From Euphorbia lathyris (lineage: Eukaryota; Streptophyta; Magnoliopsida; Malpighiales; Euphorbiaceae): a DNA stretch of 64,000 nucleotides. Made by a program: the position numbers and the translations under genes. The notes beneath the pieces were generated by a model. That model worked only from the letters and a program-made list of their open reading frames with translations. It was not told where the DNA came from and did no database searches. Positions 1-11,600 of this stretch are shown piece by piece; the first letter of the stretch is position 1, and each line of letters opens with the position of its first letter. The stretch spans positions 64,063,001 through 64,127,000 of the forward strand of contig NC_088918.1 of assembly GCF_963576675.1 (NCBI RefSeq), given 5' to 3'.

Positions 1-325
1 CATGACATACCTCACCGTGGCGATTCTGACCGTACTGCAAGCAGGATGACGCCCTTGGTTGGTTCTTGCGGCCGTAAGAGCTCACAAGGAGATCCATTTT
101 CTTGTTGAGTTCTGCCATGGACGGTTTTGGAAGTCTGTTATCCATACCCGCTGAAATAGAATTCTTATAAGTATATAAGTGTTACAATCCTATAAGTCGT
201 ATGATATGGTAATATGTTCACAAAGCATAAGAAGGTATGAATGGTATAGACAGATGTTATAAATGTACAAATGAATGCCTAAACTAACAAATCGACCTTT
301 GGTTCGATATTACAGAAGAAATAAA

Positions 326-343
326 TCCCCGGCAACGGCGCCA
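326..343 (-). promoter_or_regulatory. Primer-binding site complementary to tRNA-Asp
   Basis: The minus strand reads TGGCGCCGTTGCCGGGGA, the perfect complement of the plant tRNA-Asp 3' end including CCA. It lies 6 bp inside the LTR edge at 350. The sister copy at 60662-60679 has one change (CCGG to CCAG on the plus strand), so this copy keeps the ancestral site. Confidence 0.85.
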
Positions 344-1277
344 AAAACTTGATGGGTCTCCGCAAAAACTCACTAAGGGATAAGTGTACCCCGTCATTAT
401 GAAGTAATAAATTTCTGGTTAAGTCCAGGTTATCGTCCACAGGATTTATTTCTGCAAGTACAGAGCTACTTGGTTTCAGGTGTTATCTAGGCTTTGGGGG
501 TTTTGAGTTGGTTTTTCTAAGTTAATCTACTCCTAGGTTGAATTATACTATTCCTAACTAAGTTATTCTATGCCTAATTAAGTTACTTTACCCCTAATTA
601 AGTTAAACTACTCCTAAGTGATCTTTTACCAATGCAATTATCTGAAGGAGCATGAAGGGATACGATGATAATGAAAATAGATTATTTAAGCAATTGAATT
701 AAAACCTAAGTCACTTGTGTCCGATGCGATTAACCCGACCTATCCTTCTAAAGTCCATAGTTTGTGATTCCCTTGTAAGGCCGAAACTAGCTCTAAGGCT
801 CAGTAATTTGGGCTTAATCTTCTATAGGGTCGTCAATCCTATAGGCATTGACTAGGTCAGATTCAGCTCGCAATATGTGCCAACTTGATTTTGGGATTAT
901 CGAATGAGTTAAACCAATCAGACAAAACGTAAGATAAAGATTAAAGCATTAAAACAATTGAATAAACAAGAACTATAATATATATCAAAGATGGAAGTAT
1001 TGTCACGACGTTACAATAAGCCTAGGATTCATAAGATGTATCAGAGGCCAGACAGAATATAAAAGAAGAAAAATCCCTTTCAGGGAACCTGTCTACCAAT
1101 GCAGGCGTCTTCCTAGGACTTAAGGATGGAGCTTGAGCAATCATCGATGAACGGAGCTTCGGAGGCGTCTTCAATGGAGGTTTTAAGGATATGGAGGAGG
1201 TGGAGAGGATTTCTCAAGGTGAAGGCTAAGAAAATTAAAAAAAAATAAAAGATATCTAATTTACAATTGGAAAAATC

Positions 1278-1285
1278 TATTTATA
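1278..1285 (-). promoter_or_regulatory. LTR TATA box
   Basis: The minus strand reads TATAAATA. It lies about 700 bp from the start of the LTR and just downstream of the palindromic array. The same octamer is conserved at 61614-61621 and 56423-56430 in the two LTRs of the sister element. Confidence 0.6.
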
Positions 1286-1398
1286 CTCGTGGCTCGGCCC
1301 TCTTTTTGACCTATTTTTGTGTCCTTATTGGTGCAGGAAGTCGTGGGGTCCATCGTGGCTTCGTGGGGGCGGAATTGGTCTTTTTGACCAATTCTCGC

Positions 1399-1572
1399 AG
1401 GTCTGCTCGTCGAGCAGGGCGAGCTGCTCGGCGAGCAGGGCTGCTCGCGACGAGTAGTGCCCTGCTCGGCGAGCACGCTTCCTGCTCACCGAGCAGGCCA
1501 CCAGAGGCCTGCTCGGGCGAGCAGGCATCCTGCTCGCCGAGCAGACATGGCCTACGGGGGCCTGCTCGTCGA
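1399..1572 (-). repeat. G/C-rich palindromic motif array in LTR U3
   Basis: Repeated CTGCTCG-CGAGCAG half-sites form short self-complementary units such as GCTCGGCGAGC, separated by variable spacers. The block is far richer in G+C and CpG than the surrounding AT-rich LTR. Its counterparts at 61735-61908 and 56541-56722 differ in unit arrangement, so the array evolves faster than the rest of the LTR. A role as enhancer or methylation target is inference. Confidence 0.7.
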
Positions 1573-1978
1573 GCGTTTTCGCCCGGAATACCCTTCGATG
1601 CTTGCCGACTGCTGTCGATGTCCTTTTTCGCCCGAACTTACACCTGCGCACGTATAGAAACTCCAGATAACATTAGCCCAAAGGCTAAATTGATCTGCCA
1701 ATCGCTTATTTTGAGTAAACGCTTCGTTTGGTGTGACTTTTGACGGACCAATTAGCTTTAAAAGATAACGGAATTATATTATGCATGCTATTTTGGCCGT
1801 AATTGCCTAAATTGGTCATAAAATGAGCCTAAACAACGAAAAATAAATAAAACGTTTCCAATTCCTAACTAACTCACACAAAAGCATTTAAATGCGAGAA
1901 ATGCTCGCTTATTAACTAAATAATGTTGAAACTCGTCCTAAAACCGTACCCAAAGATAGAAGTTTTTGACCCCTATCA

Positions 1979-2671
1979 ATAACTCCACAGGAGCATCATG
2001 AAAATTTCCACTTGCTCTGTCCCGCCTATCCTGCACAAATGAAAGAAAAACGCTGCAAAATTCTCCGCATCGTCGCTTGCAATATTGATTATAATTTGTA
2101 ATCCCACCTCTCTCAATAATTCATGTATTTTAGAACACAAAATAAACAGAAGCCATACATCTTCCACATCCAAAGAGCATACAACACAATCAGCATCAAT
2201 GGGGATTCCTCGGGTTCGTAATTTCCATCGTGTTGGTAAACATTCCCTAACCAGACGCCAACAGAAATATTTAACTTTAAAGGGAACTTCTTCTTTCCAA
2301 ATAGTCTGCCATAAACCCTTAATTCGGAAATTTTGGTTGTCAGTGATTCCTTTAGTAGCTAATTTGTAGGCGCTCTTAACAGAATAACATCCGTCATTCG
2401 AACCGTGCCAAATAAAATGATCCCTCCTTCCACCAATCCTAGGGGCTGATCTGATGATAGCCGTAATATCCTGTTCAGAGAAGAGCTCTTGCAACATATC
2501 AATGTCTCATTCCAGCGAATTTGGTATAAAGAGATTGGATACCCTCAAATTCTCAAGACCCTCAACCATCAGAGTAGTAATATTTAGATTGTCCATCTCT
2601 AATTTTGCTTTGAATACTTTACTGACAAGAGAATCGGGAGATGACAGCAATCGCCATACTTGTTTTCCCAG
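1979..2671 (-). pseudogene. LINE ORF2 remnant (zf-RVT region), 5'-truncated and cut by Athila insertion
   Basis: The minus-strand translation has the zinc-finger linker typical of plant LINE reverse transcriptases (CWRLVRECLPTRWKLRTRG, then a C-x2-C pair and a C-terminal Cys). Upstream, LGKQVWRLL marks the region just after the RT palm. An in-frame stop lies before the MLQELFSEQ segment. The RNase H part that should follow is absent because the Athila LTR begins at 1978. The same remnant recurs at 62289-62981 and, in inverse orientation and uninterrupted, at 46166-47683. Confidence 0.85.
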
Positions 2672-2686
2672 AAATAGCAGTTCACT
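2672..2686. repeat. LINE target-site duplication (5' side)
   Basis: Plus strand AAATAGCAGTTCACT marks the 5' truncation point of the LINE. The inverse copy has AGTGAACTGCTATTT at 46151-46165 and AGTAAACTGCTATTT after the poly(A) at 47684-47698, 14 of 15 matching. This supports insertion by target-primed reverse transcription before the region was duplicated. Confidence 0.75.
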
Positions 2687-4312
2687 ATTAATAACACATA
2701 TTCTTCTTTCTTTTGATAAGATATGCTTTCAAACTCATTAATTTGTAAAGAGTATTGTGGGTTTCACAAGAAGCCTATTGTGACATGCTGATGAAGTACC
2801 GGGATGAACTTGCAAAACCCATTCAAAATGGAGATGAGAAGATGGTAAATGGTGGTTGTTGTATTTGAATTTTTTTTAGAGAGAGATAAGAAAGAAAGAA
2901 GAAAAAAAATTAAGAAATTAGAGAGAGATGGAGAAAAATGTGTATTTGATTTTTATTTTTTATTTTGGGATTTGTCTGTGATAATTAGATAATAATGGGG
3001 TCAATTTATAAAATAAATAAATATAAGGACCAAATTTACTCTTTTCTCTTTCATTTTTAACAACGTTAGTGAATTTAGTATGTGTTTGCTAACAGAATGA
3101 ACCTCAAAGTGTCATTTTGTAAATTTTTAAACCACAAGACTGCGTTCGAAAACATGTGTAACCACAATGTTTATTTTTGTATTTTTCTCTTATAATATTA
3201 ACCTCCCATTCTATTATTGAATCACAAAAATTATAAAACTTTTTTTAGAACCAATTGATATGCAATTGATACAAAATAAGAAACAAAATATATGTGCTTT
3301 ATAATAATGTCTATAATTTTTCCCAACTTGCCAATGTTAGGGAAAAAAGTGCTCCTGACTGTCAATGTTAGGAGTAAAATGGTACAATTTTAGACGTTAA
3401 AGGTAAAATTTCTCCTAACTATAAAATGGTATCATTTTAGACGTTAGAGATATTTTTGATCTTTATTCATTAAAGAAAGTCAAGGTAACTAACACATGAT
3501 GCATGACAAAAAAAAAATATTTGTGCGAATTCTTAAATATGATGTGTACAAGACTTGAAGTTCGAAGTGAACAAATGGCTCCCTCTACCTATTACATATA
3601 TAATATAACTATGACGAAATCTATATCTATTCTACACTTTTAATATCATCATTAAGAGAAAGTTTCAAGGATTCTGCGAGTTGATTAACTAATTTCTCTG
3701 GTATGGTGGTAACTGGTAGAGTTTGTCTGTCAAACAGATCAACAAATTTATGTTACCATGCAAGGCTAATGAAACCAGTTTATGCTACTAGTCGGAGTCT
3801 GAATAGCAAGTGCCAATCTAAAACATTGAAGGCACGATGGTCGTGAGGGACAAAGAAACTTCAAACGTAAGATGGTCGTGAGGGATGATGGTGCTTTTTT
3901 TCTTCGAGAGAGAAGCTTTTGTCATCGGAATATGGTACTTTGGCATCTAGAGTCTTAGAAACAGAATGATAGATTAGGGAGAAGAGAGAAGAAAAGAAGA
4001 AGAAGAATAAAGTGCGATACAATATGAATGAAGAAAAAAATAATAAGAGAGAAATAAAAAAAAGACATCATTTAATAGGCAACCTATTAATAATTTTAGT
4101 ATTTTATGAATGTTAAAGAAATGGTATTTTAGAAATTTAAATCTTGTAGAATATTATTTTAAGGAAAAATACGCTTACTTTACATTTGAAAAATAAAAAA
4201 TTTATTTTTAAATATTTTTAAATATATATATTGAGTTGTTTTCAATGGTGAGCACTAAATTATCTCCATAGATTGTGAGTGTTTAATAGCAATTGGATCA
4301 AGATCTAGTGGT
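2687..4312. repeat. Non-coding flank shared by three duplicated segments
   Basis: No gene is seen in this AT-rich stretch. It recurs in the same orientation at 62997-64000 (to the window end) and inverted at about 44125-46150. The match to the inverted copy stops abruptly near 4310, where an unrelated direct repeat begins. That marks a duplication or rearrangement breakpoint. The inverted copy carries a pair of MITEs that are absent here. Confidence 0.8.
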
Positions 4313-4812
4313 CCTAGATGGGCATAGAGATTTTCATTTTCCTAAAAATGAGAATCGTTAGTTTGACACTATAAAAATAAATATTAACGACCTCAAAATG
4401 GTAAATTCCAAGAATTAAAGTTGTTTACTACCACATTTACTATGAGGACAAATTTTTTATTATCCAATAAATTGTCATTTTAAGAGTTTTCCCTTTCTAA
4501 CCGTTCATTTTCTCCTTCCTTATCGTCAATGTTCATCTTAATTTTAAGGTCTTTGTTTTTTAGTAAAGAGAAAACTCCAGTTATCCCTGATTGTAAATGA
4601 AAAATTCAATCCCCATTTAAAAAAAAAATTACAAAACGTGAAAGAACAAAGTTTTTTTAGACTACCATATATTTTTATCCTCCAAAAAGAAGAGACTATT
4701 GAAAGCAAATAATCTCTTTTAAATTTTTAATTTTATAAACGAAAAATAAAAATAAACTACTACTTACGCTAACTTTTATCTATATGGGTATGCAGTTCTC
4801 TGAATCCAACAA
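4313..4812. repeat. 0.5-kb direct repeat, copy 1
   Basis: The segment from GGGCATAGAG to AATCCAACAA recurs in the same orientation at 20640-21171 with few changes. The two copies bracket a 16-kb block of gene fragments and retrotransposons. Part of it (about 4390-4560) resembles the interior of the Mutator-like MITE at 48536-49047 (shared AACGACCTCAAAATG and CAAGAATTAAAGTT). No TSD, PBS or polypurine tract is associated, so it is not called an LTR. Confidence 0.75.
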
Positions 4813-4838
4813 TGTAGAAAAAACTGCCTTCATGGTCT

Positions 4839-4864
4839 TCTCTCCTCTCTCTCTCTCTCTCTTT
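4839..4864. repeat. (CT)n microsatellite
   Basis: A CT-rich run lies about 90 bp upstream of the ATG at 4953. Pyrimidine-rich tracts are common in plant 5' leaders, so this may be part of the leader of the interrupted ORF that follows. Confidence 0.7.
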
Positions 4865-4952
4865 CTGGGTTGATTTGTGAGGATTTTATGCTTTTTTAAT
4901 CTTGATTATTTACCTTTTTGTGTGTTTTATTGTTTATTCTCTGTGTTTTTTT

Positions 4953-5013
4953 ATGGCGACAAATTTGGATGATTTGTTGGGAAGAATTAAGTTATCAGAA
5001 TGTGAAGATGTGG
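4953..5013 (+). pseudogene. 5' part of an unidentified ORF interrupted by a LINE
   Basis: The ATG at 4953 opens a frame beginning MATNLDDLLGRIKLSECEDV. It is broken at 5013 by a LINE whose target-site duplication is GAATGTGAAGATGTGG. After the LINE, from 11822, the same frame continues with VDLKNTPSVENAVAWNK and stops at 11911-11913. The uninterrupted reading frame would be only about 54 codons. The N-terminus resembles plant gag-like or DUF4283 ORF starts, but I do not recognise the gene. A CT-rich leader precedes it. Confidence 0.5.
4998..5013. repeat. LINE target-site duplication, 5' copy
   Basis: GAATGTGAAGATGTGG occurs here and again, perfectly, at 11806-11821 directly after the poly(A) run. 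This fixes both ends of the LINE. Confidence 0.9.
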
Positions 5014-5094
5014 AGGGTATCAATCACTTGTTTTTGTTAATTCCGCTGCCGCTGCTGCCAAACGCCGCTGCTGCTACTGCGACTACAATTTCAA

Positions 5095-5873
5095 TGGTTG
5101 TTTTCTCAGACAAGCCACCAGATATCAATGATGGAGCTAGTGCAATGGAGGCTGAAGGAGCCACTACTTATCGGGATTCATTAATCGGCAAAAGCACGAC
5201 AGAACTGGATCATGTTTATAAAGACCTAATAGCAGAAGGTACAGTTGCTGTATCCCTGGATAATCCGCTCAAACCCAGTTTCACCATCACTGAGGCAGCG
5301 CTGGATGAATGGGCCGCTCCGTGAAAAGATGCACTTATCATCAAAGTCCTTGGAAGGAACCTGGGGTACATCGCACTACAAAAGAGAGCTATGGAGCTCT
5401 GGAAACCGAAGGGGGAAGTTGACATAATGGACATAGGGTATGGTTTTCATCTGGTTCAATTTAAAGATCAGAATGACAGGGAAAGAGTAATCAGAGAGGG
5501 TCCATGGATAGTATAGGGGCACTATCTATCAGTCAGGACGTGGACACCAGAATTTAGAGCAGACACAGCTACAATAGCCTCCACAATGGTATGGGCTCGT
5601 TTTCCGGATTTACCTGTCCAACTTTACAATGCTGATTTTGTGATGGCGGTAGCAAACTCCTTTGGCAAAGCCGTCAAAGTCGATAAGAATACAATTCAAG
5701 CGACCAGGGGACGTTTTGCTCGTGTCTGTGTGGAGATTGACCTCTCAAAACCGCTAGTGGCTGAATTTGAGGTTAATGGCTGTAGCTATCGGATTGAGTA
5801 TGAAGGATTACATATAGCTTGCACGGGATGTGGTCGATATGGACACTCGAGAACTGCTTGTGTTTACCCATAG
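5095..5873 (+). pseudogene. LINE ORF1 (DUF4283-like, CCHC zinc knuckle), truncated
   Basis: The frame stays constant from the ATG at 5095 (MVVFSDKPPDIND) through two in-frame stops, TGA at 5322 and TAG at 5512. The DUF4283-like part includes GPWIV and LSVRTWTPEF. It is followed by MVWARFPDLPVQLYN and ends in the knuckle C-x2-C-x4-H-x4-C ([14 protein letters not shown], about 5820-5862). In plant LINEs this nucleic-acid-binding protein coats the RNA. The C-terminus is lost at the copia junction near 5873. Both stops fit G-to-A or C-to-T changes (WKDAL to *KDAL). Confidence 0.85.
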
Positions 5874-7263
5874 CTTGTAAACGTGGTTTGGGAACTTAGA
5901 ATCCTCAAACCCTGGAGGCTGATTTACATAGACCTCCTCGTCTATTACTCCATTAAGAAAGGCGCTTTTAACATCCATTTGAAACAGTTTGAAGTTCATG
6001 TGAGATGCATATGCACATAAAATCCTAATAGCTTCTAGCCTTGCCATTGGTGCAAAGGTCTCACCGTAGTCTATACCTTCTTGCTGACTGTAGCCCTGAG
6101 CTACAAGTCTTGCCTTGTTTCTGACTACGTTTCCTTGCTCATCTAGCTTGTTCCTGAAGACCCATCTCGTTCCAATGGTCTTTTGGCTCCTAGGATGTGG
6201 CACTAGCTCCCATACATTATTCCTCCTGAACTGATTGAGTTCCTCTTGCATGGCATTCATCCAGAATTCGTCATCCTCAGCTTCGGTAAAGTTCTTCGGC
6301 TCAAGTACTGAGACAAAAGCTACATTGCCGAGATACTTCCTTAGTTGATTTCTTGTCATCAGCGTATTTCCAGCTGAGTCAAGAATTGCATTTTCTGAAT
6401 GCCCTATTGGGAATCTTATCTCCTTTGGTAGACTTGTGTCTTGTTCTATCTGTGTTTCAACATTCTCTGCAGAAGTAGATGGGTTAGTGAAAGTAATTTT
6501 AGGTTCACTCTTACTCTTAGTTAGCCGTTTTATGAAGGACTCAGTAGCTGGTTCTCGATCAGCAGGTGCTGAGTTTGGTTCATCTTCTGTCAGCGGCTGG
6601 TATCTTCCTGCAGGGTTAGTTTCATCGAATTGCACATGTATAGATTCTTCTAATACTTGAGTTCTCTTATTAAAAACTCTGTATGCTTTGCTGTTTGTTG
6701 AGTAGCCTAGAAAGATAGCCTCATCAGCTTTTGAATCAAATTTGGCTAAACTATCTTTGGTATTTAAAATAAAACACCTACAGCCAAAGGCACGAAAGTA
6801 TCCGATGTTGGGCTTTCGTCCTTTCCAAAGTTCATATGGGGTTTTCTTAAGTATAGGTCTAACTAAAGCCCTATTCAGAATATAGCATGCTGTGTTGACA
6901 GCTTCTCCCCAAAAATACTTTGGAAGCCTATGCTCATCCAGCATTGTCCTGGCAATCTCAACCAGAGTTCTGTTCTTCCTTTCAACAACCCCATTTTGCT
7001 GAGGCATTCTAGGAGCAGAGAAATTGTGGTCAATGCCGCTGGTCATCCACAACTTTCACAGGTACAAATGGGCCTTGGACTATAGATATCCAGGCACTCA
7101 TGTTTGTAGCTTGAATGAAGTTTTTCATCCTATTCTTCCAAAAGGTATAGTTTGACCCGAAGAGTAGGGGAGGCCTGGTAATGGACAGCCCCTCAGGTAA
7201 TATCTGAGTTGTCTGGTTTCCAGGGAGAAACCGAGTGCTGTTTTCGCCCATAGTATGGATCAA
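5874..7263 (-). pseudogene. Copia gag-pol remnant with internal deletion
   Basis: Gag starts with MIHTMGENSTRF at 7263 and runs about 70 residues (SNYTFWKNRMKNF). It then jumps near 7042 into integrase ([20 protein letters not shown]), which continues through the GKxxF-type linker and into RT ([42 protein letters not shown]). It breaks off at 5874, before the YVDD motif. More than 2 kb of a normal copia polyprotein gene is absent at the gag-integrase junction. Read on the plus strand this region gives only shadow ORFs. Confidence 0.8.
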
Positions 7264-7299
7264 CTCAAGGTTGTTAGACCTTTAGTAATGAGCTTTTAG

Positions 7300-7311
7300 G
7301 CTCTGATACCA
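7300..7311 (-). promoter_or_regulatory. Copia primer-binding site (tRNA-iMet)
   Basis: The minus strand reads TGGTATCAGAGC two bases inside the LTR edge at 7314. This is the standard initiator-Met primer site of plant copia elements. Confidence 0.85.
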
Positions 7312-7313
7312 CT

Positions 7314-8551
7314 TGTTGGTCCCTTGTAAGGTTGCAAATATAGTTCCAATGGGGGGTTAGGAACTATTTTTCCTTTTTAAAATAATTTAGGCAGATTTCT
7401 TTTCTTTAAGAAAAGTTTATATAACAGCGGCACTTAACACTCAGCAAGACACTGGCTTAGTCAACTAGTGACTAGGACAGCTTCGTTGCTTAGGTCAGGA
7501 AATAGCACTTGGAGTCTATTCCTGAACCTGCTCGTTGGTAGCGCACAACTCAGCTTGACCTCTTTTACTTGGTCAGTTTTAGTTTGTTTTAAGCAAGCAA
7601 TATAAATAAGGAGTTGAGGTTTAAGAAAACTTCACTCAGCAGATTTATCCAGGTTCGGATTCTTCTAAGCCTACGTCTTGTCCCCGGAACACTTCCGAGA
7701 TTTCAAATCCTCTACTGAGCTCTTTAAAGGTAGAGCCTCAAACCTTTTACAAAATCAAAAGCTGAGTATAACAAGAGTACCTTCCTCTATACCTCTACTC
7801 ACTTCTATTCTAATTCACCAAGTACTAAAACCGAGTACTCAGCTTCTCCTTTCTACTTCTAGAAATGATAAAGATTTTGTCCTAAACAACAATTGCTAGA
7901 ACACCTTAGATGATTGAAAAACAACCACTCTAGACTTTTACACAAATGAATAGACTTTGTAGTGTAAGAATTTGCTTTGCTTTTGATGGAGAACTTTTGT
8001 ATACGTTAGGTCAGTGTAACGGCTTTTTGCTCAAAGTTCTCTGTTGAATGTGGATTCTTAATGCTCTATTTATAGAGAGCTGTGGGAGCTTCTGGTTATT
8101 TCGAATTTCAAAATAACCGTTGGAGGCAAACGGCTATAAGTCGTTTTCACTGAGTCTGCCAGCAGTTCTCTTTATCCAATCAGATTCCAGCGTCTTCTGT
8201 TCTTCGGTCAGTGTGACAGTATGTTCCTCCATTTTGGGTAAGGTCAACCAGACAGCTTGCTGTGTCTTCTGGTTTTTACTTAAAGAGGAAATACTTTGTC
8301 TGGAAGCTGTCTTATGGTCATCAGCTGTCTTGTACGTTTTGTCGAGACAGCTCAGCAGCTTCATGCCGAAGTTGTCTACGTGGATCTTCTCGATCCTTCT
8401 TTGCTCAGCATGCGTTTCATTACTTCAACGGCAACGTTTTGAGGACACGCGGGCTGAGTGATCTTGGGGTTTGTTTGACTTGGGCCTTGACTTCCATATA
8501 GGGCTTGAGCCTTATGATCTTTATGTCTTATGATAAATTATAAACTCAACA
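7314..8551 (-). repeat. Copia LTR, about 1.24 kb
   Basis: The LTR has TGTTGG at 7314 and CTCAACA ending at 8551, so on the minus strand it runs TGTTGAG...ACCAACA. A minus-strand TATAAATA lies at 8067-8074. No partner LTR is in the window, and no TSD can be tested because the other end of the element is lost. The next 128 bp (8552-8679) are unassigned before LINE ORF2 resumes. Confidence 0.75.
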
Positions 8552-8679
8552 TTGAACAAACACATTAGTAACAATAAGCCAAAGCATTTAAACTTAGTGT
8601 GTTGTAGAATATTTACTTTCACTTAATTAATTTTGTCAAATCAAAATCTTGTGGAAAGGTGTTTCAACAATCGAAACAC

Positions 8680-11600
8680 ATCCTTCTTCCATCTTTCCAC
8701 AATGATATGAAGACGGAAGAATAAAATAGAGGGGTTGCGGGATACTAATGGAAGCTGGATTTGGCAGTCGACTATGGTGAAAGCTCTCGTAACAGAATAT
8801 TTCTAGGGTATATATTCTGAACCTATGAGCCAGAGAGCACCTTTATACACAATGGTGGGCTTCCCAGCAATAACCAATAGCGACATGGCAAAGCTAAATA
8901 GAGCTTTTGAAGCAGGAGAGGTTAGAAAGGCAATTTTTGAGATGGCTCCCCTTAAAGCACCGGGGCCAGACGGCTATCAGGCAATATTTTATCAGAAATT
9001 GTGGATCAGTGTAGGGGACCAGACTTGTGATTATGTTTTACAAGCCTTGAATACAGGGATAATTGACTCAGTGCTCAGTGAAATGCTCATCACCGTAATA
9101 CCAAAGGTTGCACATCCTGAGTATATAACACAATTTCGGCCTATCAGCTTATGTAATGTCCTCTACAAGGCCGTTACAAAATGTATAGTGAACCGGTTAA
9201 AACCACTTATGAGGAAGCTAGTAAGCCCAACGCAGAGCAGTTTTATCCCAGGAAGGAACATCTCAGATAATGTTATTATGGTTCAAGAAGCAATACACAC
9301 GTTGAAACATAAAAAAGGGCGCAAAGGAAGCATGATCCTAAAATTAGATCTTGAAAAAGCTTATGACTGCATCAGCTGGGGCTTCCTTCGTGAAACTCTG
9401 GAAGTGTTAGGCCTGGGGGATCATTGGATTAAGCTCATTATGAACTGTGTGGCAGCCTCTTCGATGCAGGTTCTCTGGAACGGGGAGTGTCTCTCGAAAT
9501 TTCAACCAACCCGGGGTCTTAGACAGGGAGATCCTCTCTCCCCGTATCTCTTTGTCTTATGTCTTGAGAGGCTAAGCCATCTAATTGAGGATGCCGTAGT
9601 CTGTAAAAACTGGATGCCTGTGAAATTATCCAGGAGGGGTCCTTCACTGTCGCACATGTTCTTTGCAGATGACATTGTGCTTTTTGCGGAAGCCTTCCCC
9701 ACGCAGGCTGCTATTGTGAAAAATGTGATTAACTTCTTCTGTGATTGCTCAGGCCAGAAAATAAGTCTTCCCAAATCCAGGGTTTTCTTTTCATCTAATG
9801 TTTCCTTACCATCTCAAAGGGTCGTCTGCGTTGTTTTAGGGTTTGAAAAGACAGAGAACTTGGGAATTTATCTAGGCATGCCCCTCTTGGATGCTAGGGT
9901 AAATAAGGAAACGTACAGACACATTGTAAACAAAGTCATGGTAAGAATGGCGGGTTGGAAAGCAAAATGTCTCTCCTTAGCAGGCAGAATTACGCTGATT
10001 AAGGCAGTTACCTCTTCCATCCCCACATACTCGATGCAAACAGTACTACTTCCTACTGGAATTTGCCGTAAGTTGGACAGGTGCAACAGAGACTTCCTTT
10101 GGGGGTCGTCTTCGATGCAAAGGAAACTTCACCTAGTTGGATGGAACAAGGTTTGTCTGCCTAAGCAAAGAGGAGGCTTAGGAATCAGAAGCACAAAAGA
10201 GGCTAACATGGCTATGGTTGCCAAGCTTGCTTGGCGAATGTTAATTGAACCTGAGGCCCTATGGGTCAGAATTCTAACAGCAAAATACAGTGCTAATCGA
10301 TCGGGCATGGAAATCTTTAAAGCTAAGAATTCTCAATCAATAACTTGGAGGAGCATTGTCCATAGTGCGGGCCTGCTGTCAGGAGGAATTGGTAGGGCAG
10401 TTCAGAATGGGCGAACAACTCGTTTTTGGGAGGATATTTGGTGCGGGGAATGCAAATTAAAGGATAAAGCAATAGCCGCCATACCTGGTAGCTGGTCGCA
10501 GCACACCGTGAGGGACTACTGGCGGAATTCTTCCTGGGACTGGTATTCGTTGAAATCTTGGCTTCCCGAGGAGGCATTGACGGACATTGCCTCAGTTGTA
10601 CTGCTCCTTGAAGCGATTAATGAAGATGACTGGTGCTGGCGGCTATCACGAACAGGAATGTACACAACTGCTACGGGTTTCGCGCTGATAAGAGACCAGA
10701 AAATTAAAGAAGGATCCGTGATGGTAGAAGCGGCGGAATGCTACTCGACGGATATTTGGGGGGTGATATGGGGCCTGGGAACCACTGAACGAGTGCATTG
10801 CTTTCTATGGATTGTCATTCATAATGGATTGATGTGTAATGCAAATAGGGAAGCCAGACATCTCACAGATTGTGGTCTTTGTTTTGATTGCAATAGGCAG
10901 GAAAACCAGATTCATGTCTTGCGCGATTGCCCACAAGCAGCGGAAGTGTGGAAGAACTTAATACCACGATCCCATCAAGCTAGGTTTACAGGCTTAACAT
11001 GCAAAGAATGGCTCTGGACGAATCTTACAAGCAATGAGGAACTGTGCGGAGCCCCTTGGCCACTACTGTTTGCAATGTGCTTATGGTGGCTTTGGAAATG
11101 GAGGAGTCGGCGAGTGTTTGGCGAAGAGGAAGGGGTAAGAGATAAGGCAGACTTCGTGATTGCTCGAACCAGAGAAGTGGTACAAGCACAGAAAAGGATC
11201 GGAGCAGGTGAAACCGTCAAACGGACAGTTGCTTGGATTCGTTGGATTCCACCGGATACATCATGGATTAAAGTTAACACTGACGGTGCTAGCAAAGGTA
11301 ATCCAGGCTTAGCCTCCGTAGGGGGCTTAATTAGAGATGAGCATGGTTATTGGAAAGGGGGCTTTTTGGTACATCTTGGGGTGTGTACGACAGTTTTAGC
11401 CGAGCTATAGGGTCTGTTCTTTGGTTTGAAACTAGCTTGGGAAAAAGGGTATAGGAAGGTGCATATGGAACTGGACTCTCTGACAGTTTTGGCAATGATG
11501 AAAGAAGAAACGGGCCGACACCACCCACTTGCTTGGCTTCTTGTACAGTGTCAGGATTACAAAAATAGGGATTGGGAGCTGAGATTGGAGCATTCGCTTC

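Larger units (their letters stand above)
1..1978 (-). mobile_element. Athila-like Ty3 retrotransposon, 5' end (gag start, PBS, 5' LTR), cut by window edge
   Basis: On the minus strand this reads LTR (1978 to 350), primer-binding site, untranslated leader, then the start of gag at about 145, running off the window at 1. The whole segment is nearly identical to 60337-62288, where the same element continues. Its LTR is 26 bp longer at the outer edge than that copy. The LTR ends directly in a LINE remnant at 1979. The PBS matches tRNA-Asp, and the coding regions of the sister copy look Athila-like. Only about 48 codons of gag are visible here. Confidence 0.85.
350..1978 (-). repeat. Athila-like 5' LTR, 1629 bp
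   Basis: The LTR is bounded by short inverted ends (plus strand TGATGGG at 350, CCCTATCA ending at 1978). Reading on the minus strand, U3 runs from 1978 to a TATA box at 1278-1285. A G/C-rich palindromic array lies at 1399-1572, just upstream of TATA. Near the far end, 514-620 is a degenerate tandem array of a ~22-bp AT-rich unit (CTAATTAAGTTA core). Arg/Ala-rich open frames across the G/C array are not regarded as genes. Confidence 0.85.
5874..8551 (-). mobile_element. SIRE-like Ty1/copia fragment with one LTR, inserted in the LINE
   Basis: On the minus strand the order is LTR (8551-7314), tRNA-iMet PBS, the start of gag (7263), an abrupt jump to the end of integrase, then RT up to HVYKL at 5874. 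The second LTR, the rest of RT and RNase H are missing. So are most of gag, the protease and the integrase N-terminus. The lineage call is from the integrase C-terminal and linker sequence and is tentative. Confidence 0.8.

Noticed and set aside
1261..1743. Open frames on both strands across the Athila-like LTR G/C-rich array (also 56406-56909 and 61597-62079)
   Set aside because: Arg/Ala/Ser-rich translations come from the palindromic CTGCTCG repeats. They lie inside LTRs, differ between copies and have no family signature.
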